Position numbers and translations under genes: made by a program
Notes under the pieces: generated by a model
What the model saw: only the letters and a program-made list of their open reading frames with translations
Databases searched by the model: none
Told to the model about the DNA's origin: nothing
Assembly: GCA_937958345.1 (NCBI GenBank)
Contig: CALGNW010000241.1
Coordinates: 1-10,506, forward strand
Direction: 5' to 3'
Length of the DNA stretch: 10,506 bases
DNA from: an uncultured Neomegalonema sp.
GTDB lineage: Bacteria > Pseudomonadota > Alphaproteobacteria > Rhodobacterales > Rhodobacteraceae
Shown here: positions 1 through 6,190 of the stretch, piece after piece
Position numbering within the stretch: the first letter of the stretch is position 1
How the letters are laid out: the number at the start of each line of letters is the position of its first letter

Positions 1-114
1 CGCCACAGGCTTTCCCCGCTTCGTCAACAGAACCCGTTCGTCACCGTAATGCGCACGGTTGACCAGATCGCCGAGCGAGTCCCGCGCGTCCGCCAAGGTT
101 ACCGGATCAGACAT
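1..114 (-). CDS. Phd/YefM-family antitoxin, N-terminal part (cut by window edge)
   Basis: The first 38 residues of a type II toxin-antitoxin antitoxin of the Phd/YefM family; the rest lies beyond the left edge. The visible part starts MSDPVTLADARDSLGDLV and continues with NRAHYGDERVLLTKRGKPVA. This is the typical beginning: a strand, then a helix containing the AR..L..LV pattern, then a 'ERVLLTKRGKPVA' beta hairpin. The N-terminal part of this family folds as the DNA-binding dimer, and the missing C-terminal part would wrap the toxin. Full-length members are about 80 residues. The ATG lies 51 bases after the pyrD stop and the intervening DNA carries two palindromes, so it probably has its own autoregulated promoter. 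A toxin gene (RelE/ParE, Doc or PIN type) would normally follow to the left, but none can be seen. Orphan antitoxins of this family also occur. Confidence 0.82.
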   Translation of the reverse strand, partial: MSDPVTLADARDSLGDLVNRAHYGDERVLLTKRGKPVA

Positions 115-126
115 CACACTCTCCGA

Positions 127-152
127 ATTGTACAATCCGTACTTTACGTAAA
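127..152 (-). promoter_or_regulatory. Paired palindromes upstream of the antitoxin gene, probable promoter/operator
   Basis: Two perfect 10-bp palindromes, ATTGTACAAT (127-136) and TTTACGTAAA (143-152), lie in the 51-base gap between the pyrD stop and the antitoxin ATG. The first contains TACAAT in both orientations, a plausible -10 box ending about 12 bases before the ATG. Phd/YefM antitoxins repress their own promoters by binding palindromes that overlap the -10/-35 region, so an operator role fits. This is inference from position and symmetry; no clean -35 with ideal spacing was found. Confidence 0.45.
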
Positions 153-165
153 TTTCGTGAAGATG

Positions 166-1221
166 TCACTTCAAATCAGCGCCGACCGCATCTGCGATAT
201 TGGTAAAGCCGTCGCGTTCCAGTAGTTTCGCGAGGCCCTTTACGATGCGGGGGACGAGGTCCATGCCGTGATAGGAGAGCGCGGTGTAAAGCTGTACCAG
301 TGACGCGCCCGCGCGGATTTTCGCATAGGCCTGTTCGGCGGACGCGACCCCGCCGACGCCGACCAGCGGGGTCTTACCTTCGGTGATCTCTGCGATATGG
401 CGGAGGATGGCGGTCGATTTTTCGAACAACGGCTGGCCGGAAAGACCCCCCGTTTCGTCACGATGATCCGAGCGCAGGCCGCTGCGGTCCAGCGTCGTGT
501 TGGTGGCGACGATGGCGTCGATCCCGCGGTCCATACACACCTCGACCACATCAACCAGTTGTTCCGGCGACAGGTCAGGGGCGAGCTTGAGCATCACCGG
601 CTTTTTGCCCGCATACGCATCGCGCGCGGCCATGACCGCCGCGATCAACTCATCAAGTGCCGCGCGCTCCTGCAAATCGCGCAGACCCTTTGTGTTGGGC
701 GAGGAAACATTAATCGTGAAAAAATCCGCGCAATCAGCAAGCCGCGTCAGAACAGTGACGTAATCCGCCGTGCGGTCGGTCGATGTCTTGTTCGCACCGA
801 GGTTGACCCCGATCGGACCGCGTGCCGGATGCGCCCTTAGAAACAAACGCTCGCGCACAGCCTCAACACCATCATTGTTAAAGCCGAAGCGATTGATCGC
901 GGCCTCGTCTTCGGACAGACGGAACAGACGCGGTTTGGCGTTGCCGTATTGGGCGCGCGGTGTGACTGCGCCGACCTCGACAAAAGACAATCCGCATTTC
1001 AGCAGCGGAACAACTGCCTCGGCATTTTTGTCAAAGCCCGCCGCCAGACCGAGGGGGTGAGCAAGGTCAAAGCCCAGCACGTTTGTGTGCAGGACACCCG
1101 GCAGGGCATCATTCCACTGAGGGACCAGCCCGGCGCGCAGACCGCGCAGCGCGACCGCGTGCGCGCGTTCAGGGTCAAGGGCGCGCACCGCCCGCAGGCC
1201 GATATCGCCGAGAAGAGTCAT
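166..1221 (-). CDS. pyrD: Dihydroorotate dehydrogenase (quinone), class 2
   Basis: Catalyses the fourth step of pyrimidine synthesis, dihydroorotate to orotate, using FMN and passing electrons to quinone at the inner membrane. The 351-residue product has the class 2 layout. An amphipathic N-terminal helix region (about 1-40, including DPERAHAVALRGLRAG) is used for membrane and quinone contact, and a TIM barrel follows. Visible landmarks are LGLAAGFDKNAE (58-69), NRFGFNN (110-116), GVNLGANK (138-145), NVSSPNT (171-177, holding the class 2 catalytic serine), KLAPDLS (212-218), TNTT (240-243), GGLSG (258-262) and the FMN-phosphate loop VGVGG (287-291). The frame is open 43 codons further upstream. 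I chose the ATG at 1221 because it starts the conserved MTLLGDIGLR, has GGAGG four bases before it, and overlaps the DUF952 stop by 4 bases (ATGA). The extra upstream residues look like read-through of the DUF952 gene in another frame. Confidence 0.97.
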   Translation of the reverse strand: MTLLGDIGLRAVRALDPERAHAVALRGLRAGLVPQWNDALPGVLHTNVLGFDLAHPLGLAAGFDKNAEAVVPLLKCGLSFVEVGAVTPRAQYGNAKPRLFRLSEDEAAINRFGFNNDGVEAVRERLFLRAHPARGPIGVNLGANKTSTDRTADYVTVLTRLADCADFFTINVSSPNTKGLRDLQERAALDELIAAVMAARDAYAGKKPVMLKLAPDLSPEQLVDVVEVCMDRGIDAIVATNTTLDRSGLRSDHRDETGGLSGQPLFEKSTAILRHIAEITEGKTPLVGVGGVASAEQAYAKIRAGASLVQLYTALSYHGMDLVPRIVKGLAKLLERDGFTNIADAVGADLK

Positions 1222-1559
1222 ACGGCCTCCGCCGGAAAGAGATGCATACCGTCGGTGTCGACGGGCAAGGGCTTGCTCCATGCCGCCTCGTCGGTTTTGA
1301 GCGGGCGATAAAGATGCGGGAACAGCGCCCCGCCGCGCGACGGCTCCCACTTCATCGCCTCGCCCAAAGCATCCGCCTCGACCGCGATGACGACCAGTCC
1401 TTCACGACCGGCAAAATGTTTCGCCGCCGTCTCGCGCATCTGCTCGGCGGTCGAAAAGTGAATGTACCCGTCCGTCAGGTCAATTTCCGCGCCCCTGAAT
1501 TCACCGGCGGCGAGGGCCGCTTTCCAGAGTGCGTCGTCGCAGATTTTATAGATCAGCAT
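1218..1559 (-). CDS. DUF952 domain protein
   Basis: A 113-residue protein that matches the DUF952 family along its whole length. The family pattern is visible as IYKI near the N-terminus (3-6), W12..A, the D27..DGYIHFS motif (27-36) with Q40, LVVIAVEADAL (55-65), and KWEPSRGGALFPHLY (70-84). The family has no established biochemical function that I can name. The conserved His, Arg and Glu residues (H34, E72, R75, H82) suggest a small enzyme or ligand binder, with a resemblance to ADP-ribosyltransferase-like folds sometimes suggested. The ATG at 1559 has GAGG seven bases upstream. Its TGA overlaps the pyrD ATG, so the two are very probably co-translated and this gene leads the pyrD operon. No signal peptide or membrane segment is seen. 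Confidence 0.85.
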   Translation of the reverse strand: MLIYKICDDALWKAALAAGEFRGAEIDLTDGYIHFSTAEQMRETAAKHFAGREGLVVIAVEADALGEAMKWEPSRGGALFPHLYRPLKTDEAAWSKPLPVDTDGMHLFPAEAV

Positions 1560-1750
1560 TTCAAACCTCGTGTGTCCCGCGCAGGGGTAAAGCCTGTTCG
1601 CCCGCTGTTCAACCTGAATGGGCCGGTGGAGATAAGTTCCATGAAATTAAAAGAAATATTCGCCTGTGTTGCACCGGAGCACATCATTCACGGTTTCGTG
1701 ATCCGACGGAACGAATGGCTGCGAACGGCGCTTGTCAGACCGCAACCAAC

Positions 1751-1756
1751 AGGAGG
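1751..1756 (+). promoter_or_regulatory. Strong ribosome binding site of the DUF992 gene
   Basis: AGGAGG, a full anti-Shine-Dalgarno match, lies 5 bases before the ATG at 1762. It settles the start: the frame is open ten codons further upstream (alternative start at 1732), but only the 1762 ATG has this site and gives a clean signal peptide. Confidence 0.8.
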
Positions 1757-1761
1757 CTACT

Positions 1762-2307
1762 ATGCGTACCATGATTTCGAAAACCGCCTTTGCCGCAACC
1801 CTCGCAACGCTCGGCATGAGCGGCGCAGCCTTTGCGGATACAATGAAGGATACCTCTATTCCAGGTTCCGAAGATGGCCGTATCGAAGCGGGCTATCTGA
1901 ACTGCGAATATACCGGCGGTTCGTCGATCATCGTGAAAAGCGAGCGCAGCTTTGACTGTACTTACACGTCGGCGGAAACGGATCGTCCGGTCGAGAGATA
2001 CACCGCGACGATTGCCAAATATGGCGTCGATATGATGGTGACCGACGAGAAGACGATGCGCTGGGCCGTGATTGCGCCTGCGACGTTTAACAGCAACATC
2101 GGATCGCTGGAGGGTAACTATGGCGGTGCGTCGGCTGATGCAGCGCTCGGCTACGGCTTTGGCGCGGATGTGCTGATTGGCGGTCTGGAGGATTCGCTGG
2201 CGCTGCAACCGATTGCCCTCTCGACCGGTAAAGGACTGGGCGCGGCGATCGGATACGAGCAGGTGACCCTGAGCTATGAGGGTGTCGTGCCCGAATCCAA
2301 CGGCTGA
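1762..2307 (+). CDS. Exported DUF992 family protein
   Basis: A 181-residue secreted protein of the DUF992 family, found mainly in alphaproteobacteria and without an assigned function. Residues 1-25 form a Sec signal peptide: a basic start (MRTMISK), a hydrophobic core, and an AFA cleavage site before D26. The mature part (about 156 residues) shows family features: GYLNCEYTGG with C48, a second cysteine in SFDCTYT (C66) that could pair with it in the periplasm, ERYTATIAKYGVD (78-90), WAVIAP (101-106), a glycine-rich GNYGGASADAALGYGFGADVLIGG stretch (118-141, in part), and SLALQPIAL (145-153). It probably folds as a small beta-rich protein in the periplasm or outside the cell. It is divergent from the DUF952-pyrD pair and transcribed alone, ending at a strong terminator. 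The strong ribosome binding site suggests high expression. Confidence 0.85.
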   Translation: MRTMISKTAFAATLATLGMSGAAFADTMKDTSIPGSEDGRIEAGYLNCEYTGGSSIIVKSERSFDCTYTSAETDRPVERYTATIAKYGVDMMVTDEKTMRWAVIAPATFNSNIGSLEGNYGGASADAALGYGFGADVLIGGLEDSLALQPIALSTGKGLGAAIGYEQVTLSYEGVVPESNG

Positions 2308-2328
2308 CCTGAGCGGCACGAACGGCAA

Positions 2329-2358
2329 CGCCCGCACCATCATGGTGCGGGCGTTTTT
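2329..2358 (+). terminator. Intrinsic terminator after the DUF992 gene
   Basis: A perfect 12-bp inverted repeat, CGCCCGCACCAT (2329-2340) and ATGGTGCGGGCG (2342-2353), is separated by one base, so the real loop forms by opening the innermost pairs. It is followed directly by TTTTT and an AT-rich tail on the plus strand, 21 bases after the DUF992 stop. On the minus strand the hairpin lies just past the stop of the ICMT-type gene but is followed by TTGCCGTT, so it would be a weaker terminator in that direction. It may still serve both convergent genes. Confidence 0.9.
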
Positions 2359-2364
2359 ATTATA

Positions 2365-3756
2365 TTATTCACCCGGCGTCGGGTCCTTGCGTTCGCGTTC
2401 GGCGCGGGCAGCCTCGCGTTCCTCCAGCCACCAGCGCGGCGGGGCATAGCGTGCCCAACGCAGCAGGCGCGGAACCCAGGCCATCATGCCGTGCCGCTCC
2501 ATCCACAACGCGTACCGAACGTAGGTCGGATCGCGGGAAAGGTGGCGTTCTTCGGTCCGGGCGCGGATGTAGTAGATCAGATTGACACCGATCAGCCGCA
2601 GCGTGCGGCCCAGCGCATCGGACCAGTGACCGCTCCAACCCCGACCGCCGAAGCCGAAAAAGAACGGCGCAAGGAACGGCAGCGATTCAAACCACCAGCT
2701 GAGGTTTTTCGACAGATACGCCGGATGCTTTGACCAGCGGTAGGGGCCGTTGGTGATGATCCCGCGATGGGTGAGGTTCGAAAACCGAAGCCCGAAACTG
2801 ACAGACGCCCATGTATAAATGCCCATCAGCCCGAGGATGATCACGGCGAAGATCACCCGCAAAACCGGATACCCCTCCAGCGCGCTACCCCAGTCCAGAT
2901 CACTGCGATAGGCGAAATAGTTCGGACCGATCAGGCCCCAGAACGGCTGATAACAGATGATCGCCGGAATCCAGCCGGACCATGTCGGTTCGGCGGTACG
3001 GATATGGCTGTCGAACAAACGCACGGTCAGGGCATAGCCGACGACAATCACACCGACATCGACCAGGATCAGAATGTCGTAGAGCATCCGCTGCCACGCA
3101 ATGACGTCAAGCTGGGCGGCATCCCATGTAAAGGCGGGAATGTCGGTGACGCGCAGGTGGTTTATGTTGCCGTGGAAATAGCTGAACATCAACGGCAGGA
3201 AAAAGCCCTTCACCATCCAGCCGAGCGCATGCTGGCGCAGTTTTCCCAGATCAACAGCCTCGGACCAGCCCAGCATCAGGGCGCCGACATGCCAGTACCC
3301 GTCGCGCGGTTCCTTCATCCGGCCATCGACCCAGAAGAAATAAACCGGCGAGATAATCAGGAAGACCGGAATGACGATTGTCAGCACTTCCCAGAACGGT
3401 TCGAACAACGCGGCCTGATATTCGGGGAACAGCAAATAGACGAGCGCGATGATCGCAAGCGTCGTCCACAAGCCAACCAGCTTGATCGCAACGCGGGCGA
3501 TGCTTGCCTCGTTCACCCGCGCCTTCATCGACCAGTCAAGGCCGGTATCGGGATTGCGGTAAGTCCGCAGGATCAGAAATTCGAGTACGATCACCGGAAC
3601 CGCGAAACTGGCGCAGGCAATCAGTGTCGCCGCGATGTTCGGGATTTCAGGAGCCTGGCGCAACAGCCAGACCGAGCCGAGAAAGCATGCGACCCCGATC
3701 CAGTTGATGGACTGAAGCGTCGCGGAGCGGGGGCAATGCGAGGGCGTTTCACTCAT
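2365..3756 (-). CDS. Multi-pass membrane protein with C-terminal isoprenylcysteine methyltransferase (ICMT)-type domain
   Basis: A 463-residue integral membrane protein. Hydrophobic segments lie near residues 18-32, 42-64, 88-110, 121-142, 180-194, 224-246, 262-282, 298-322, 353-370 and 384-397. The last third carries the ICMT/PEMT-like signature: RGIITNGPYRWSKHPAYLSK (331-350) and the motif RARTEERHLSRDP.YVRY (398-415), whose E-E and R residues follow the S-adenosylmethionine-binding pattern of this superfamily. Bacteria lack classical prenylated CaaX proteins, and members of this superfamily methylate lipids or small hydrophobic substrates, so the substrate is unknown. The N-terminal 300 residues are longer than in minimal ICMT proteins (about 200) and I do not recognise them as a named domain. 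The C-terminus is a charged tail. The ATG overlaps the stop of the upstream EAL gene by 4 bases (ATGA), so the two are co-translated. Confidence 0.8.
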   Translation of the reverse strand: MSETPSHCPRSATLQSINWIGVACFLGSVWLLRQAPEIPNIAATLIACASFAVPVIVLEFLILRTYRNPDTGLDWSMKARVNEASIARVAIKLVGLWTTLAIIALVYLLFPEYQAALFEPFWEVLTIVIPVFLIISPVYFFWVDGRMKEPRDGYWHVGALMLGWSEAVDLGKLRQHALGWMVKGFFLPLMFSYFHGNINHLRVTDIPAFTWDAAQLDVIAWQRMLYDILILVDVGVIVVGYALTVRLFDSHIRTAEPTWSGWIPAIICYQPFWGLIGPNYFAYRSDLDWGSALEGYPVLRVIFAVIILGLMGIYTWASVSFGLRFSNLTHRGIITNGPYRWSKHPAYLSKNLSWWFESLPFLAPFFFGFGGRGWSGHWSDALGRTLRLIGVNLIYYIRARTEERHLSRDPTYVRYALWMERHGMMAWVPRLLRWARYAPPRWWLEEREAARAERERKDPTPGE

Positions 3757-5261
3757 GCGGCAGGCTCCACTACGCGCGGTTCGCCGAGGCCGTTACCCGT
3801 GACAAGGGCAGGCTCGAGTCCGCGGACGGCATCAATGTCTTCTTTTCGCGAAACCGATCCGCCGATCAGGGCGATATCATGCGCGGCCAGCGCCTGTGCG
3901 AGACGGCGGGGGTCGCCGCCCTGCTCGACCGCGCTGTTGGCCATGGCAAGCGCATCGACCGCGATAAAGCGCAGGCCGGATTTCGCCAGACCCTCAAGAT
4001 CAAGCGACCAGTCGCGCACATCTTCCAGCGCGAAACGACACCCGCGATCGGCAATCGCCATCAGTGTATTGTGAACACTGGCGTTGAAGCCGTCTTGTGC
4101 CGTCAGCATCGTCAGGCGGCGCTGTAACGCAGGTACGGAATCCACAGCGGCGAGGATCTCGCGGCGGACCGTCAGAGGTTCCAGCGCATGCGGGGCGAGC
4201 CGGAGGAACAGCAGAATTTCGCGTCCCGCCTCTTCCAGCTCATTGCAGATCTGTTTTGCGTGATCGAGCAGGCCGGAGACGTTTTCGTCCTTCTGCGCGT
4301 CCGCAGCGGACAGGATGAACGCGACCGGCGTTCCAAGCTCGGGCTCGAACACCGGCGCGAGCGTCGCCATGGTTCCGGTATGCGCCGCCGGATCAGGGGC
4401 GTTGGCCGTTTCGGGGGCCGTATTCAATGCGGAGGCGGGTTCGGACGCTTGGGCATCGTCGCCGGTCGCAACAGTCCCGTCCATATCAGCGGTTTCGCCG
4501 CCGCCGTGCAGCGCAGATGCTCTGGCAGAGGCGGTGGCCGCGACGGTTCCGGCTGCTGCCGCTGCTGCCGTTGTCGGCATTGTTCCGCCCGCACGCGCGA
4601 TCAGCGAGCGCAGGTTGCCGGTCGCCTCTTCCGTCCGGGCTTCGGTGGACGGTTCGGCAGGGCGTGTGTCCTGAAGCGCCGGTTCCGTCGGGGCCGCCGT
4701 GATCTGTGCCGGCTCGGCAGGGGCGGCCAGCCCCGGTGACAGGGTGTTTTCGGGCGGCGCGATCTGGGTGAGGCTGAGCGTTGCGTCGTGGGCATCAAGG
4801 CGTTCGCGCGTCTCGCCCTCGAGTGCGGACAGGCGGCGCTCGACCTCTCCGATCCGGTCATCGGTCGCAGCCGTCGAGAGCACGTTATCCGCAGGGGGCG
4901 GCGCCGACTGAATCTCGGCAAGGCTGAGGCGCAGCGCGTCCAATTGTTCCTGCGACGCGCCATCGCTTTCGGCGGCAACGGTCGCGATTTGCTCGACCAC
5001 ATCGGCAAGCTCGTCAATCATACTGTGCGAGTCGCGGATTTCGTTGCGCAGTTCGGTGTTGGATTTCCGAAGCTCGGCAATTTCGGCGATGAGAAGGTCG
5101 TCCGACTCGGCGGCTGTCTGAACCCTCAGCGCCAGCGCCAGCGCCGCCCCGGCCATCGCAATCGCCAATGCGGCAGGCAAATACGCCATACTGGAAAGCG
5201 CCAGAACCACTGCAATCAGGATGCAAATGGCGAACAGGATAATGGGCAAATTCTTGGTCAA
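3753..5261 (-). CDS. Membrane-anchored coiled-coil protein with degenerate EAL domain, TipF-like
   Basis: A 502-residue protein with two adjacent N-terminal membrane helices (about 5-23 and 26-46), a coiled coil (about 54-118, rich in E, L and R), a second short helical stretch (135-158), a low-complexity Ala/Pro/Thr/Glu linker (about 165-305) and a C-terminal EAL-like fold (about 310-497). The order matches Caulobacter TipF, a c-di-GMP receptor for flagellum assembly. Landmarks aligned by eye are GCRFALEDV (407-415, in place of the canonical ALDDFG), LDLEGLAKSGLRFIAVD (420-436, in place of the KID strand), ALIGGSVSR (464-472, in place of the EGVE loop) and VTGNGLGEPR (487-496, in place of the QGY/F segment). 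The catalytic EAL motif and most metal ligands are missing, so phosphodiesterase activity is very unlikely. The start is TTG at 5261; the next ATG (codon 25) would remove the first membrane helix. It is co-translated with the ICMT-type gene. Confidence 0.75.
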   Translation of the reverse strand: MTKNLPIILFAICILIAVVLALSSMAYLPAALAIAMAGAALALALRVQTAAESDDLLIAEIAELRKSNTELRNEIRDSHSMIDELADVVEQIATVAAESDGASQEQLDALRLSLAEIQSAPPPADNVLSTAATDDRIGEVERRLSALEGETRERLDAHDATLSLTQIAPPENTLSPGLAAPAEPAQITAAPTEPALQDTRPAEPSTEARTEEATGNLRSLIARAGGTMPTTAAAAAAGTVAATASARASALHGGGETADMDGTVATGDDAQASEPASALNTAPETANAPDPAAHTGTMATLAPVFEPELGTPVAFILSAADAQKDENVSGLLDHAKQICNELEEAGREILLFLRLAPHALEPLTVRREILAAVDSVPALQRRLTMLTAQDGFNASVHNTLMAIADRGCRFALEDVRDWSLDLEGLAKSGLRFIAVDALAMANSAVEQGGDPRRLAQALAAHDIALIGGSVSRKEDIDAVRGLEPALVTGNGLGEPRVVEPAA

Positions 5262-5432
5262 CAGAGGTCTCGCACTTATGGTCGCGACTCAGCCAACATG
5301 CCCGCCGCGCCTCTGTGTCGCATTTTTCGTTTGATATCCGGTTAACCACACCGTGAGGGTCGCGTTACCACGCCCAACGGACTGTAAACGGCGGGTATTC
5401 CGGTGTTTTAGGCGGGGATGAGCCGCGCAGAT
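5262..5432. other. Intergenic region between mocA and the EAL-domain gene
   Basis: 171 bases without a gene. Read on the minus strand this must hold the promoter of the EAL-ICMT operon. I see GGTTAACC, an 8-bp palindrome at 5340-5347, and GTCGCGAC at 5281-5288, but no convincing -10/-35 pair and no terminator for mocA. Confidence 0.4.
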
Positions 5433-6041
5433 TTACGGTGATTTGCGCCACGCCGCCCATGCCTCGGGCGTATCAAGGTCGGTCAGGACGGTATCATCGC
5501 CGGTGGGCAGGTCGACAACCGCCTGCCTGTTTGCAGCGATAACAGGCTTTGCCCCGCTATCGCCGGTCAGCGCCATCAGTGCCGGAAAATGCCGCCTGCC
5601 GAACAGCACCGGATTGCCGGCGGGACCCGAGGCGGAGACGGGACGCACGATGTCCTTGCCCTGTGCCGGATCGAAACCCGCAATCAGACGATCAATCAGG
5701 GCGGCGGTAATATCCGGCATATCGCCGAGAACGATCACCGCCCCATCGGTTTCCGGCGGCAGGGCGGCAATGCCCGCCGCAATCGAGCCGGCCATGCCCG
5801 ATGCCCAATCCCCGTTCTCAACCCCGGTGATTTTCAGCCCCGCAAGCGCCGCACGGCGGTCGGCAGCATGGGCGCCGAACACCGCGACCCGGTAAGACGC
5901 CGCGGAGGCACAGGCCCGCACCGCGACACGGCGCAGCAAAGGACCATCGCCCGCATCCTCCAACAGCTTATCGCGGCCACGCATACGGGTGGATCCGCCG
6001 GCGGCGAGCAAAACAACGGCAATGCGCGGCGATTCAGTCAT
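5433..6041 (-). CDS. mocA: MocA-type molybdenum cofactor cytidylyltransferase (NTP transferase)
   Basis: A 202-residue cytoplasmic nucleotidyltransferase of the MobA/MocA group. It would transfer CMP from CTP to molybdopterin-molybdenum, giving the cytosine-dinucleotide cofactor used by xanthine dehydrogenase/CO dehydrogenase-family enzymes. The Rossmann-like fold shows the nucleotide loop LLAAGGSTRM followed by DKLL (11-27), GMAGSIAAGI (82-91), the metal-binding LGDMPD (105-110), GNPVLFG (142-148) and the C-terminal TDLDTPEAW (187-195). LAAG rather than the LAGG of MobA favours CTP over GTP, and the cox-type genes nearby support this. It is a stand-alone protein, about the usual length for MocA. 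The ATG is at 6041, with AGAAGG very close before it. It lies on the same strand as the MoeA-like gene but is separated from it by an opposite-strand gene. Confidence 0.86.
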   Translation of the reverse strand: MTESPRIAVVLLAAGGSTRMRGRDKLLEDAGDGPLLRRVAVRACASAASYRVAVFGAHAADRRAALAGLKITGVENGDWASGMAGSIAAGIAALPPETDGAVIVLGDMPDITAALIDRLIAGFDPAQGKDIVRPVSASGPAGNPVLFGRRHFPALMALTGDSGAKPVIAANRQAVVDLPTGDDTVLTDLDTPEAWAAWRKSP

Positions 6042-6067
6042 GGCCTTCTGATACCACCAGCCCCAGA

Positions 6068-6083
6068 AAATTTTCGAAAATTT
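6068..6083. promoter_or_regulatory. 16-bp perfect palindrome in the mocA/coiled-coil divergent region
   Basis: AAATTTTCGAAAATTT is fully symmetrical and lies 26 bases upstream of the mocA ATG and 107 bases before the divergent coiled-coil gene. Its place suggests an operator for a dimeric regulator at the mocA promoter. Being AT-rich it could arise by chance more easily than a mixed sequence, and no regulator is known from the window. Confidence 0.4.
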
Positions 6084-6176
6084 AAAGTGTTCACCGCGCG
6101 TTAACGTGAATGAAACCTGTTTAGCCGAGCGTCTCCGCGCGTCACATTACGCAACCCTTTTCTATTACAAGAAATT

Positions 6177-6182
6177 AGAGGA
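6177..6182 (+). promoter_or_regulatory. Ribosome binding site of the coiled-coil gene
   Basis: AGAGGA ends 8 bases before the ATG at 6191. It supports this small plus-strand frame as a real gene although all its neighbours are on the other strand. Confidence 0.6.
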
Positions 6183-6190
6183 ACGGCATC

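Noticed and set aside
166..1350. Longer pyrD start at 1350
   Set aside because: The extra 43 residues are Arg/Ala-rich and overlap the DUF952 coding region. The start at 1221 has a better ribosome binding site and the family's usual N-terminus.
1641..1761. Possible small gene starting at the ATG at 1641 with GGAGAT before it
   Set aside because: The frame has no stop before the DUF992 gene and runs deep into it out of frame. The sequence is too short and unlike any protein I know.
1083..1955. Long plus-strand open frame opposite DUF952/pyrD and running into the DUF992 gene
   Set aside because: Its product is arginine-rich with no domain pattern, it covers three recognisable genes in other frames, and it is the expected shadow of GC-rich coding DNA.
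2767..4074. 435-codon plus-strand open frame opposite the ICMT-type and EAL genes
   Set aside because: Its translation is polar and repeat-poor with no fold signals, while the opposite strand shows clear membrane helices and an ICMT motif.
4188..5345. Several plus-strand frames opposite the EAL gene
   Set aside because: They are Arg/Gly-rich mirror images of the Ala/Pro linker and coiled coil, and have no ribosome binding sites or domains.
5339..5348. TTAACC half-site upstream of the EAL gene as a CtrA site
   Set aside because: The full TTAA-N7-TTAA pattern is absent and a single half-site is too common to support the call.
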